Assembly: GCF_015752045.1 (NCBI RefSeq)
Contig: NZ_JADOUS010000006.1
Coordinates: 230,805-294,804, forward strand
Reading direction: 5' to 3'
From: Arthrobacter_D sp015752045
GTDB taxonomy: Bacteria > Actinomycetota > Actinomycetes > Actinomycetales > Micrococcaceae
DNA length: 64,000 nucleotides
The notes beneath the pieces were generated by a model. That model had not been told where the DNA came from, did no database searches, and saw nothing but the letters and a program-made list of their open reading frames with translations. The translations under genes and the position numbers were made by a program. Positions 1 to 7,985 of this stretch are shown one piece after another (the first letter of the stretch is position 1; each line of letters begins with the position of its first letter).

Positions 1-474
1 CCAGGTGGGTACGTCGATGCCGATGCCGGACATGAACTCGGTGAAGTATCCCGAGATGCCGATGGCCACGACGGCCACGATGGCGATGTACTCGAGGAGC
101 AGGTCCCAGCCGATGAACCAGCCTATGATCTCGCCGAGCGCCACATAGCCGTAGGTATAGGCGGAGCCCGCGCGGGGGATCATCCCGGCGAATTCGGCGT
201 AGGACAGGGCGGCGGCCGCGCTGGCCAGGCCCGCGACGAGGAACGAGATCAGGACGGCCGGGCCCACGGGCTCGCCGTCCGGGCCACCGTTCGCGACGAG
301 TCCGGCGAGCGTGAAGATCCCGACGCCGATGATGCCGCCGACGCCGATCGCGGTCAGCTGCCAGAGGCCGAGGCTCTTGAACAGGCTCGAGCGCCCCGTC
401 TCGTCCTCGAGGTTGTCGATCGGTTTGCGCCGCAAGACCGATTGCGAGCCGTGCGGGGCTGATGTGTCCGACAT
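1..474 (-). CDS. APC-family amino acid permease, N-terminal part (runs off window)
   Basis: This is the first 158 codons of a membrane permease; the gene continues beyond base 1. The ATG is at 474-472. After a hydrophilic N-terminus of about 35 residues comes the first membrane segment with the APC signature GVGGIIGVGIFTLAG, then two more hydrophobic segments, and YAEFAGMIPRAGSAYTYGY, which matches the cationic amino acid transporter subgroup (YfnA-like). APC carriers bring amino acids or polyamines into the cell by proton or substrate exchange. The substrate cannot be told from this part. The first 100 bases upstream separate it from the TetR/PAP2 pair, which is on the same strand and ends at 578. 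Family assignment is firm; the substrate is unknown. Confidence 0.85.
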   Translation of the reverse strand, partial: MSDTSAPHGSQSVLRRKPIDNLEDETGRSSLFKSLGLWQLTAIGVGGIIGVGIFTLAGLVANGGPDGEPVGPAVLISFLVAGLASAAAALSYAEFAGMIPRAGSAYTYGYVALGEIIGWFIGWDLLLEYIAIVAVVAIGISGYFTEFMSGIGIDVPTW

Positions 475-577
475 GGTCGTCCGTTCCTAAAGGGGGTGCT
501 CGTGTGCACCCCCCAGTATGAAGCGGGCCGTTGGTGAGCGGAAATCATTATTCTTGACCGGAATTGGTCAGTTCTGC

Positions 578-1204
578 TTATCCTTTGCCGGCCGACCTGC
601 GGCGGAGGCCGTCCATGACGAGGCCGAGGTACCGCTCGAAGCCCGCGCCCCGACCCGACGAGGCGGCCGTCCCGGTCTCAGGGGGCAGCGAGCCCAGCAT
701 GCGGATGAGCACCAGCACGTCGTTCCCGGTGAGGTCCGCCCGCCCGCCGTCGCGCGTGAGGCGTGCGGCGAGATCCTCCGCGGCCGGAGCGATCCGCTGC
801 CGCAGCATCGCGAGCCCTGCGGACACGAAGCCGTGGTCGTGCAGGAGTTCCCGCAGCCCGCGGTCCTCGAGCTGCATACGTGCGGCCGAGCCGATGAAGA
901 GGCGCGCGGCCGCCCACGCATCCTCGAGTGCGAGGGCCTCGGACACCGTCGCGTCGACGTCCGTCACGCGCTGTTCCAGGATGGCCTCGATGAGGGTGCG
1001 GCGGTCGGGGAACCTGCGGTACACGGTCCCCACACCCACGCCGGCCTCGCGGGCGATGTCCTCGAAACTGCACTCGGCGCCGTGGACGGCGAACATGCGC
1101 CGGGCGGCGGCGAGGACCACCTCGCGATTGTGCCGGGCGTCCCGCCGGAGCGGCCGCACGGCGGGCAGCGGGCCGGCGTCGGGCTGCTCAGGTGGGGGCG
1201 CCAC
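578..1204 (-). CDS. TetR/AcrR-family transcriptional regulator
   Basis: A protein of 208 residues with a typical TetR N-terminal helix-turn-helix: residues about 20-70 contain FAVHGAECSFEDIAREAGV followed by VGTVYRRFPDRRTLIEAIL. The C-terminal ligand domain is not recognisable, as is usual for the family. Its start overlaps the end of the upstream PAP2 phosphatase gene by 17 bases, so the two are very probably co-transcribed and translationally coupled. TetR proteins generally repress their own operon or a neighbouring transporter until a small ligand binds; here the candidate targets are the PAP2 gene and the permease at 1-474, both on the same strand. The target is inference only. Confidence 0.85.
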   Translation of the reverse strand: MAPPPEQPDAGPLPAVRPLRRDARHNREVVLAAARRMFAVHGAECSFEDIAREAGVGVGTVYRRFPDRRTLIEAILEQRVTDVDATVSEALALEDAWAAARLFIGSAARMQLEDRGLRELLHDHGFVSAGLAMLRQRIAPAAEDLAARLTRDGGRADLTGNDVLVLIRMLGSLPPETGTAASSGRGAGFERYLGLVMDGLRRRSAGKG

Positions 1205-1982
1205 GGGTGGCCGTCCGGTGCACGCGGAAGGTCAGGAAGAGCCGATGGGCCGTGATGACGACGGCGAGCCAGGCGACTCCGAGCGTCCAGGCGACCAGGA
1301 CGTCCGTGAGCCAGTGGTGGCCGAGGTAGACCCGGCTGAGGCCCATGGTGACGGCGAAGACGACGGCGAGCGCGACGGTCAGCGCGCGGGTGCGCTTGCG
1401 CTGTTGCCGCAGGAGGAGCAGGTACGCGACGATGCCTGCGATGACGACGGCGTTGAGGGAGTGTCCGCTGGGGAACGACGGCGAGGACTCGTAGGGAGGG
1501 ACCGCGAGGTCGATGGGCGGACGCAGGCGCCCGATCGCGTCCTTGCCGGCGACCGTCATGAGCAGGGAGCCGAACGCCGCGGCCGGCAGCAGGATCACCG
1601 GTGTCCACGAGCGGCGGCGGACGGCGAGCAGCACCATGACCGAGACGGCCAGGATGGGCATGCCGATCGGCCCGCCGATGTTGGTGTAGCCGGTGACGAA
1701 GGCGTCGAACCAGCCCTCGCGCAGCGACACGGCGAGGTCCAGGGCCGGCTGGTCCAGGGCCGCGACGCCGTCGGCCTCCACCACCGATTCGTACACCTCG
1801 GCCGACGCCGCGGTGAGGGCTGCGGCCACCCCGCCGCCGATCGCGATGAGGAGCAGCAGGGCAGCGTGCGGGCCGGCCCAGCGGGCGAGAGGGCGGACGC
1901 ACCGGACGAGGAATCGGCCCACCGGCGATGTCCACCGGGTGAGGTCTCGTGGTCCGACGTATTGGTCCTGGTGCGCTGGCAT
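1188..1982 (-). CDS. PAP2-family membrane phosphatase
   Basis: 264 residues with about six hydrophobic segments and the complete type 2 phosphatidic acid phosphatase signature: KDAIGRLRPP (motif 1), SFPSGHSLNA (motif 2, with the catalytic histidine) and SRVYLGHHWLTDVLVAW (motif 3). Such enzymes dephosphorylate membrane lipid phosphates, for example phosphatidate or undecaprenyl diphosphate, on the outer face of the membrane. The gene is first in a two-gene unit with the TetR regulator that overlaps its 3' end, and it is divergent from the PdxH-like gene at 2097. The exact lipid substrate cannot be read from sequence. Confidence 0.88.
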   Translation of the reverse strand: MPAHQDQYVGPRDLTRWTSPVGRFLVRCVRPLARWAGPHAALLLLIAIGGGVAAALTAASAEVYESVVEADGVAALDQPALDLAVSLREGWFDAFVTGYTNIGGPIGMPILAVSVMVLLAVRRRSWTPVILLPAAAFGSLLMTVAGKDAIGRLRPPIDLAVPPYESSPSFPSGHSLNAVVIAGIVAYLLLLRQQRKRTRALTVALAVVFAVTMGLSRVYLGHHWLTDVLVAWTLGVAWLAVVITAHRLFLTFRVHRTATRGAPT

Positions 1983-2084
1983 CCACCGACTCTATGCTGC
2001 GACCCCGAGGAACGGCAGCCCGGGCCCGGGCCCGCGACGCCGGGTTGCGCGGGCGCCCGGCGGGGACTCTCCGGGCACGAGGGC

Positions 2085-2090
2085 TAGGCT
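2085..2090 (+). promoter_or_regulatory. Probable -10 element TAGGCT of a leaderless transcript
   Basis: TAGGCT lies six bases before the ATG at 2097, the spacing expected if transcription begins at or next to the start codon. No Shine-Dalgarno-like sequence is seen between them. Confidence 0.5.
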
Positions 2091-2096
2091 GGCCGC

Positions 2097-2759
2097 ATGA
2101 GCGATCCAGGCATGATCCGCGACATCATTCGCGGCGTTCAGGTGTTCCCCGACGAGATGCCGCCCTTCGATCCGGCGGCAGCCCCCGATTCCCCGATCCC
2201 CCTGTTCGTCGAATGGCTGCAGCGGGCGGTCCAGGACGGCGTCGCGGCCCCCCACGCACTCAACCTCGCGACGGTGGGGGAGGACGGCCTGCCGGATGCG
2301 CGCGTCGTGATCCTCAAGGACCTGACGCCCTCCGGGTGGCAGGTGGCCTCCAGCAGCGACAGTCCGAAGGGCCGGCAGCTGGCCGGGAATCCCTCCGCCG
2401 CTCTGACCTTCTTCTGGCCCGAGGCCGGCCGCCAGGTGCGGATCCGCGGTCCGGTCTCCACCGGGACCACGCAGGAGAACGACGCCGATTTCCAGCGCCG
2501 CCACCCGGTGGCCCGCGCCCTGGTGCTGGCCGGGAGCCAGAGCACGGTGGTGCGCAGCAGGGACGACGTCGACACCGCGGTGGCGGAGCAGGTGCGCCGC
2601 ATCGAGGCGGTGGACGGCCTCGCGTCGGCCACCTGGACGATCTTCACGGTGACGCCCGACACCGTCGAGTTCTGGCAGGCCGACCAGGAACGGCGCCACA
2701 CCCGCCTGTTGTACAGCCGGTCCGGTGAGGACTGGCGCCGGGAGATGCTCTGGCCCTAG
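2097..2759 (+). CDS. Pyridoxamine 5'-phosphate oxidase family protein (PdxH-like)
   Basis: 220 residues, the usual length for PdxH, which oxidises pyridoxine or pyridoxamine 5'-phosphate to pyridoxal 5'-phosphate with FMN. Visible family features are ATVGEDGLPDARVVILKDL near residues 60-80 (FMN phosphate site), a central barrel, and a C-terminal part of the form EFWQ...RLLYSR...W..EMLWP. In classical PdxH the C-terminal substrate motif reads RLHDR; here it is RRHTR, so the active site is changed and a different substrate is possible. The start is supported by the leaderless-type promoter six bases upstream. It is a single gene between a divergent and a convergent neighbour. Confidence 0.75.
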   Translation: MSDPGMIRDIIRGVQVFPDEMPPFDPAAAPDSPIPLFVEWLQRAVQDGVAAPHALNLATVGEDGLPDARVVILKDLTPSGWQVASSSDSPKGRQLAGNPSAALTFFWPEAGRQVRIRGPVSTGTTQENDADFQRRHPVARALVLAGSQSTVVRSRDDVDTAVAEQVRRIEAVDGLASATWTIFTVTPDTVEFWQADQERRHTRLLYSRSGEDWRREMLWP

Positions 2760-2780
2760 GGCTGCCCGGCCGATAGCGCG

Positions 2781-3557
2781 TCAGCCGAAGAAGACGATCC
2801 GGATCAGCGCGACGCTGCCGATCAGGAGGATCGTGGCGCGGAGCGCGAGCGGGGAGAGCCTGCGCCCCACACGCGCGCCGACCAGGCCGCCGAGGGTAGC
2901 GCCCACAGCGATGACGAGGACGACCGTCCAGTCGATGGACTCCCAGGCGAAGGCCATGAAGGTGGCGGCGGCGACGGCGTTGACGGCCGTGGTCAGGACG
3001 TTCTTGATGGCGTTGATCCGCTGGAGGCTCTCGATCATCACCATGCTCATCAGCCCGACGATCAGGATGCCTTGCGCGGCACCGAAGTAGCCGCCGTAGA
3101 TCCCGAGGACCCCGATGCCCGCGAGCAGCAGCAGGGAGCGACGCCGCGACGACTCGGCGTCGGGGGCGGCCTCGAGGGCCTTCGCGGCCGCGGCGCGCTG
3201 GACGCGCGGTGCGAGCGCCACCATGGCCAGGCCGATGATGATCAGGACGGGCACGATCGCCCGGAAGGCCTCCGGCGGCAGGACCAGGAGCAGGAGTGCG
3301 CCGGCCAGGCCGCCGAGGGCCGAGAGCGGCAGCAGCCGCAGGAGGAGCCTCCTGTTGGCGGCGACCTCCCGGCGGTAGCCCCACGAGCCGGAGAGACCGC
3401 CGCCCACGAGGCCGATGTTGTTGGAGATGTTCGCGACGATCGGCGGGTAGCCGAAGAGCAGCAGGGTGGGGAACGTGACCAGGGTGCCCGACCCCACGAC
3501 GACGTTGATCATGCCCGCCCAGAACCCGGCGATGAGGATGACGACGATCTCGAGCAC
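2781..3557 (-). CDS. TSUP (TauE/SafE) family membrane permease
   Basis: 258 residues, nearly all hydrophobic, with about eight membrane segments. The start reads GFWAGMINVVVGSGTLVTFP, the TSUP signature (G-x-x-N-x-x-x-G-x-G), and a second copy follows in the C-terminal half around GIYGGYFGAAQGILIVGL, which is the internal repeat typical of this family. TSUP proteins export or import sulfite, sulfonates, sulfoacetate or other small organosulfur anions. A GTG codon at 3557-3555 is the most likely start because no ATG lies nearby. Nothing in the neighbourhood identifies the substrate. The C-terminal end lies 21 bases from the convergent PdxH-like gene. Confidence 0.85.
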   Translation of the reverse strand: MLEIVVILIAGFWAGMINVVVGSGTLVTFPTLLLFGYPPIVANISNNIGLVGGGLSGSWGYRREVAANRRLLLRLLPLSALGGLAGALLLLVLPPEAFRAIVPVLIIIGLAMVALAPRVQRAAAAKALEAAPDAESSRRRSLLLLAGIGVLGIYGGYFGAAQGILIVGLMSMVMIESLQRINAIKNVLTTAVNAVAAATFMAFAWESIDWTVVLVIAVGATLGGLVGARVGRRLSPLALRATILLIGSVALIRIVFFG

Positions 3558-3614
3558 GCGCTGGATGTCCTTCCGGGGTTGTCAGGGAATTGCGGTGGGA
3601 GGCGGAGCGTCGGG

Positions 3615-4370
3615 TCAGTGACCGAACTCGTCCGAGTCGACGACGTCGGCCCGGCAGGAGTCGAGCGTGTGGACGGCCGCCAGTTCCGCCCCGGAGAGCT
3701 CGACGTCGAAGATGTCGAGGTTCTGCGCCAGCCGTTCGGGGTTGGCGGATTTCGGGATGGCGACCATGCCCTGCTGCACGTGCCATCGGAGCACCACCTG
3801 CGCGGGTGTCCGGCCGTGAGCCTCGGCGATCGCGACGACGGCAGGTTCGTCGAGCAGCCCGCTGCCCTGCCCCAGCGGGCTCCAGGACTGGGTCACGATG
3901 CCGTGCTCGTCGTGGAACGCGCGTTCCGCGATGCGCGGTCGCTGGGGATCGAGCTGGATCTGGTTCACGTCGGGGATGATGCCGGCGTCGATGACCTGCT
4001 GCAGGTGCGCCGGCTTGTAGTTCGAGGTGCCCACCGCGCGCACCAGACCCTGCTCCACCAGCGCGGCGATGCCCTCGACCGCTTCGACGTGGCGGCCCTG
4101 GTCCGGATTGGGCCAGTGGACCAGCAACAGGTCGACGTACTCGAGGCCCAGCAGGCCGGCGCTGGTCTCGAAGGCGCGCAGGACGCCGTCGCGGCTGGGG
4201 TGTTCACGATTGAACTTCGTGGTGACGAACAGTTCCTCCCGCGGGATGCCGGAGCGGCGGATCCCCTCGCCGACGCCCGACTCGTTCCGGTAGTTCTCCG
4301 CCGTATCGATCAACCGGTAGCCGGTCCGGATGGCGAGATCCACGGTGTCGGCCGCCTCGGCGTCGTCCAT
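3615..4370 (-). CDS. Aldo/keto reductase, 5' end broken by a frameshift
   Basis: The open frame of 251 residues covers most of an AKR5-like aldo/keto reductase: DTAENYRNE (catalytic Asp and Tyr), VTTKFN (catalytic Lys), LLVHWPNP (catalytic His) and the NADPH-binding IPKSANPERLAQN. It begins at MDDAEAAD, which in relatives lies about 20 residues into the protein. The missing start, TPIALAPTVELRSGA, is present upstream but in another frame; the frames are separated by a run of ten G (plus strand) at 4394-4403. An AGGAG sequence upstream is followed by ATC, not ATG, at the expected start codon. It is either a recent pseudogene, a slippage-controlled gene, or carries sequencing error. Confidence 0.7.
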   Translation of the reverse strand: MDDAEAADTVDLAIRTGYRLIDTAENYRNESGVGEGIRRSGIPREELFVTTKFNREHPSRDGVLRAFETSAGLLGLEYVDLLLVHWPNPDQGRHVEAVEGIAALVEQGLVRAVGTSNYKPAHLQQVIDAGIIPDVNQIQLDPQRPRIAERAFHDEHGIVTQSWSPLGQGSGLLDEPAVVAIAEAHGRTPAQVVLRWHVQQGMVAIPKSANPERLAQNLDIFDVELSGAELAAVHTLDSCRADVVDSDEFGH

Positions 4371-4444
4371 CGGCCACGTGCCGAGGCCGAGGAGGGGGGG
4401 GGGTGGGCGCCGCTACGGAGCTCGACGGTGGGGGCGAGTGCGAT
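4371..4444 (-). pseudogene. Out-of-frame 5' remnant of the aldo/keto reductase
   Basis: Read from 4444 downward, this piece encodes IALAPTVELRSGA, the first beta-strand of an aldo/keto reductase, in a frame different from the rest of the gene. AGGAG lies about seven bases before the ATC that takes the place of the start codon, so initiation also looks impaired. Confidence 0.55.
4394..4403. repeat. Homopolymer of ten G/C pairs at an AKR frameshift
   Basis: Ten consecutive G on the plus strand (C on the coding strand). A run of eight would join the two frames of the aldo/keto reductase with the spacing seen in relatives (...SGAHPPLLGLGTW...); eleven would also restore the frame. Confidence 0.85.
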
Positions 4445-4588
4445 GGGAGTACTCCTGCTGGAAGATGACGGGTCGGCACCAGCCTGTCCCGCGCCGGACC
4501 CCCCGGTCAAACGGCATCGGTCAGGCAGTCCCGTGATCGGGATATCCTGTCACTCCCCGAGGCGCGGAGCGCCGGAGAGAGGCGTGCC

Positions 4589-5506
4589 ATGCTCCATCGC
4601 ATTCCGACCGTCTGTGCGGCGGTCGCACTCATCGTCACGCCCCTCTGGCTGTTCGGGACGAATCCGGCCGTCGCGCGTGCCCATCCCCTGCTTCCGGGAC
4701 TCCTCGTGGCATCCATCGTGCTGGGCCTCGTGCTCTCCTGGCTCACCGCCCGTACCTGGCGGCGTCCGCCGCGTCCGGGCCGTCGCCGTCCCGTCCTCGC
4801 GTCCCTCGCAGCGCTGCTCGCCATCGGTTCCATGGCCGCCCTCGCGTGGGTTGCACCGTTCCCCGCCATGGATGGGGAAGGGACCGTGGTCCGGGAATTC
4901 GGGCTCGCCGGCGTGGACTACGAGGAGGACGCGACGTCGATCACGCTCACGCCGGTGACAGGTTCCTCCCACGGGCTCGTCTTCTACCCCGGCGCCCGCG
5001 TGGAGGCGCTCGCCTATGTCCCGGTGCTGGCGAGGGTGGCGCAGGAGGGCACCACCGTCGTCGTCCTGAAGGAACCGCTCGGCATCTCGCTGCTGCATTC
5101 CCGCCAGGCCCGGTCGGCGATGGACGCGAACCCCGGTATCCCCGTGTGGGCGGTCGGCGGGCATTCCCTCGGGGGAGTGTCGGCGTCGATCGTCGCTTCG
5201 GAGGCCGACGACGTCGACGGCCTCGTGCTGTGGGCGTCCTACCCGTTGGGAGACCTGTCCGGCAGTGACCTGGAGGTCATCTCGGTCAGCGGCTCGGAGG
5301 ACGGTCTGACCACGCGCGCCGATATCGAGGCATCCCGTGCCCGGCTACCGTCCGGGACGCTCTTCACCGAGGTCCCGGGGGCGGTCCACGCCTTCTTCGG
5401 CGACTACGGCGATCAGCCCGGTGACGGTGTGGCGACGACAGGCCGACCGGAGGCCCAGGAGGCCATCGTCGAGGCCACGGTGCAGTTCATGGCGTCCCTC
5501 GAGTAG
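4589..5506 (+). CDS. Membrane-anchored alpha/beta hydrolase
   Basis: 305 residues. The first 95 contain three hydrophobic stretches (about 5-27, 35-55, 70-92), so the protein is anchored in the membrane with the enzymatic domain after residue 100. That domain has the nucleophile elbow GGHSLGG, an acid in GSEDGL and the histidine in GAVHAFFGDYG, a full Ser-Asp-His triad of the dienelactone-hydrolase/PET-type alpha/beta hydrolase fold. Proteins of this layout are common in actinobacteria; the substrate is not known. The gene is single, on the plus strand, and its end lies 49 bases from the convergent small gene at 5556. Confidence 0.8.
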   Translation: MLHRIPTVCAAVALIVTPLWLFGTNPAVARAHPLLPGLLVASIVLGLVLSWLTARTWRRPPRPGRRRPVLASLAALLAIGSMAALAWVAPFPAMDGEGTVVREFGLAGVDYEEDATSITLTPVTGSSHGLVFYPGARVEALAYVPVLARVAQEGTTVVVLKEPLGISLLHSRQARSAMDANPGIPVWAVGGHSLGGVSASIVASEADDVDGLVLWASYPLGDLSGSDLEVISVSGSEDGLTTRADIEASRARLPSGTLFTEVPGAVHAFFGDYGDQPGDGVATTGRPEAQEAIVEATVQFMASLE

Positions 5507-5555
5507 GTTTCCGAGCCCGGCAGCAGCCTCGACCGGCGCCGTGGTGCGGCCAGGA

Positions 5556-5858
5556 CTACGTCAGGTGCCGGTCGAGCGCGCTGTTCCCGCGGACGGCCGG
5601 GGCCGTCGACAGGAAGGGTGCAGCAGGCACGGCGGAGGGGGTGCGGCTGTAGGACGCACGCGGCGGGAAACCCGGCGTGCCGCTCGCGAGAAGGTCGTCG
5701 ATGAGTTCGTTCACGGCCTGGGCGATGCAGTCGCGTTCCTCGGGGGGCAGAGGCAGGAGGCCATGGAGGTAGGCATCCATCTCGAGCTCGTCGAAGAAAC
5801 CACCGGAATTGAGATAGTGCAGATACACCTCGTGGAGCGTCAGCGAGGATTCCGTCAT
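5556..5858 (-). CDS. Small conserved protein of unknown function (paralogue of 49573-49953)
   Basis: About 100 residues starting at MTESSLTLHEVYLHYL. The core MDAYLHGLLPLPPEERD...AQAVNELIDDLL matches closely the core FDAYLHGILGLDAEDAD...SQAVNELIDDVL of the protein at 49573-49953, including the MH/LHY-x5-GG block before it. Both have a low-complexity, proline-rich C-terminus that differs. No catalytic motif or membrane segment is visible; the conserved part looks helical. I chose the ATG at 5858 because conservation begins right after it; a longer reading to 5990 is possible but has no similarity to the paralogue. I do not recognise a function. Confidence 0.65.
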   Translation of the reverse strand: MTESSLTLHEVYLHYLNSGGFFDELEMDAYLHGLLPLPPEERDCIAQAVNELIDDLLASGTPGFPPRASYSRTPSAVPAAPFLSTAPAVRGNSALDRHLT

Positions 5859-6070
5859 GGCCGTACAGGCGGTCTGAGGCTGCAAGGCGGGCTCCTCAAG
5901 TCCAGGGTCATCCGGACGGGGGCTGCCGGTCCTCCTGCCACGATAGCCCGCTGCGTCTCGGGGTGGGCGTGGCAGCCCCTCAAGTTTCACTCAAGCCTGT
6001 ACCCGCAGCTGCCGGCCCGGTCGGGGAGGAATGTGACAACCGTCCGATGTCGCATCGGGTCCGGACACGG

Positions 6071-6076
6071 TATAGT
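6071..6076 (+). promoter_or_regulatory. Possible -10 element TATAGT
   Basis: TATAGT lies 38 bases before the GTG at 6115. A weak TGTCGC is 17 bases further upstream. No other good -10 is seen in this gap. Confidence 0.35.
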
Positions 6077-6114
6077 TGTCGCAGGGCCTAGCAGCGGGCC
6101 ATTGAACCACCATC

Positions 6115-6753
6115 GTGGAGCTGACCGTGCATCCTTCTTCGTTTGCCGATTACCGTACCCAGACAGCACAGGCTGTCGATCCCCAGCAGTTCGGTCCGGC
6201 CACACCCCCCCAGGGCCCCGGAGCGGCCCGTGCGGATGACGCCGGCTTTCCCGATGACCTCGCCACGGTGTCGAACCGGCAGTTGAGGGTCCTCTGCAAC
6301 CAGACGTACCGGGTGCTCGACCGCGACTTCCCGCCGATGGAGGCCGTTCATCACTACGAGTTGCTGGTCGAGGAGATCGAACGCCGCGAGGTGCAGGCCG
6401 AGACGCGCAGCGAGCCCACGAAAGTGCGCGGCGGTTTCCGGGACAACTCCCTGTTCTCGCGCTTCGAGCTCTTCAGCGACGGCACCATGGTGGGCCACGT
6501 CAAGTACGAGATGAAGGGTGCGCACGCGGTGCTGATCCAGGCGGTCGTCGATCCTCAGTTCGACGCGCTCGACGTCGAACCCGCCCTGATCCGCCGGGTA
6601 CTCCTCAATGCCCACCAGCGGCGCATCGCCGTGGTGCCCTACTGCCCGAGGGTGCGCGAGTTCCTCCGGGAATTCCCCCAGTACCGTGCGCTCCTGCCCG
6701 TGGACCAGCGCAAGCGGCTCGAAGCGTCCCTGCGGGTCTCCGCGGACGCCTGA
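6115..6753 (+). CDS. GNAT-like N-acetyltransferase-domain protein (paralogue of 59810-60430)
   Basis: 212 residues in two parts. Residues about 45-100 (LRVLCNQTYRVLDRDFPPMEAVHHYELLVEEIE, quoted in parts: LRVLCNQTYRVLD and YELLVEEIERRE) form a helical N-domain; residues 105-200 resemble the short GNAT/YjdJ acetyltransferase fold, beginning FRDNSLFSRFELF and ending REFLREFPQYRALL. The protein at 59810-60430 has the same two-part build (LRVLADRMFRLLD; FKDSAFSSRFELF; RRFLEQNPQYRTL). The classical acetyl-CoA loop Q/RxxGxG/A is not clear in this copy (DALDVEPALI), whereas the other has QRGLGPVLM. Activity in this copy is therefore doubtful. Start is GTG 6115 or GTG 6127. Confidence 0.7.
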   Translation: MELTVHPSSFADYRTQTAQAVDPQQFGPATPPQGPGAARADDAGFPDDLATVSNRQLRVLCNQTYRVLDRDFPPMEAVHHYELLVEEIERREVQAETRSEPTKVRGGFRDNSLFSRFELFSDGTMVGHVKYEMKGAHAVLIQAVVDPQFDALDVEPALIRRVLLNAHQRRIAVVPYCPRVREFLREFPQYRALLPVDQRKRLEASLRVSADA

Positions 6754-6918
6754 CCGCACGGTCTCCTCACTGTCGGCGTGACCGACCGGGTCAGCCGTCA
6801 GGAAGCAGGCGCGCTCTCTCACGAGGTGGCGCAGGGACAGCCACGCTTCATCGGACGCCGCGTCGACGCCGGCCTTCCGGACTGGATCTCAGCGGCACCA
6901 CGGCGCGCGTCGCAGCGA

Positions 6919-7920
6919 TCAGGCGCGGACGAGCATCTTGCCGGTGTTGGCACCGTTCATCATGTCGAGGAAGGCACCGGCGGCATTCCGGATGCCGTCC
7001 ACCACGGTCTCGTCGAACACGATGCTGCCGTCGGCGAGCCAGCCCGTCATCCGCTCAGCGAATTCGGCCTGCAGGTCCTGGTGCCGGCCCACGATGAAGC
7101 CCTCCAGCTTGAGGGAACGCGTGACGAGGTTCGCCATGTTGTCGGGGCCAGGGGTGCGTTCGGTGTCGTTGTACTGCGAGATCGCACCGCACAGGGCCGC
7201 ACGGCCTCCGGTGTTGAGGCGGTCGAGGGCGGCCTCGAGATGGTCCCCGCCCACATTGTCGAAGTAGACGTCGATCCCGCCCGGGGTGAGCTCGCGGAGC
7301 TGCCCGCGCACGGGGGCGTCCTTGTAGTTGAACGCCTCGTCGTAGCCGTACTTCTCCTTGAGGAGGGTCACCTTCTCGGCCGATCCGGCCGAGCCGATCA
7401 CGCGCGAGGCGCCCAGCTTGCGGGCGATCTGGCCGGCGATCGAGCCGACGGCGCCTGCCGCGCCGGAGATGAACACGACGTCGCCCTCCTTCAGCCCGGC
7501 AACCCGCGTGAGTCCCGCGTAGGCGGTGAGGCCGGTCATGCCGGCGGCGCCGAGGAAGACGGACAGGGGCAGTCCCGTGTCCGGCAAGGGCGAGAAGTGG
7601 GAGGCCGGGCCCTGGGCCACGTCACGCCATCCGAACCCGTGCAGAACCGCCGTGCCCACGGGCATCGCCGAGGACGTCGATTCCACCACCCGGCCCACTG
7701 CTCCGCCGGTCATGGTCTCGTTCAGTCCGAAGGGTGCGACGTAGGACTTGGAATCGTTCATCCGACCGCGCATGTAGGGGTCCACGGACACGTATTCGTT
7801 CCGGACACGCACTTCATCGAGGCCGAGCCCGGGCAGGTCCACCGTCACGGTGGCGAAGTCCTCCTGGGTCGGCGCGCCGACCGGACGCCGGACGAGCTGG
7901 ATCTGGGTACTGGTGGTCAT
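6919..7920 (-). CDS. NADP-dependent oxidoreductase, MDR family (2-alkenal reductase-like)
   Basis: 333 residues with the layout of zinc-free medium-chain reductases such as YncB/curA-type and leukotriene B4 12-hydroxydehydrogenase proteins. Visible features are YVSVDPYMRGRMND near residue 50, GMTGLTAYAGL and the nucleotide-binding ISGAAGAVGSIAGQIAR, then YFDNVGGDHLEAAL. No zinc ligands are present. These enzymes reduce the double bond of alpha,beta-unsaturated aldehydes or ketones using NADPH. The ATG at 7920 gives the normal family N-terminus (IQLVRRPVG). A 3' gap of 165 bases to the left holds nothing I can identify. It is transcribed in the same direction as the mycothiol-type gene at 7986-8726, 65 bases apart, so co-transcription is possible. 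Confidence 0.85.
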   Translation of the reverse strand: MTTSTQIQLVRRPVGAPTQEDFATVTVDLPGLGLDEVRVRNEYVSVDPYMRGRMNDSKSYVAPFGLNETMTGGAVGRVVESTSSAMPVGTAVLHGFGWRDVAQGPASHFSPLPDTGLPLSVFLGAAGMTGLTAYAGLTRVAGLKEGDVVFISGAAGAVGSIAGQIARKLGASRVIGSAGSAEKVTLLKEKYGYDEAFNYKDAPVRGQLRELTPGGIDVYFDNVGGDHLEAALDRLNTGGRAALCGAISQYNDTERTPGPDNMANLVTRSLKLEGFIVGRHQDLQAEFAERMTGWLADGSIVFDETVVDGIRNAAGAFLDMMNGANTGKMLVRA

Positions 7921-7985
7921 TACTGCTCCTAGGGCTCGGTTGCTTCCTGCAGATGCCAACCCGCGATCCGGAGGATCTATTCCGT

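Noticed and set aside
3072..4958. A 628-codon plus-strand open frame
   Set aside because: Crosses the TSUP and AKR genes on the other strand and the start of the hydrolase in another frame; no domain, typical shadow.
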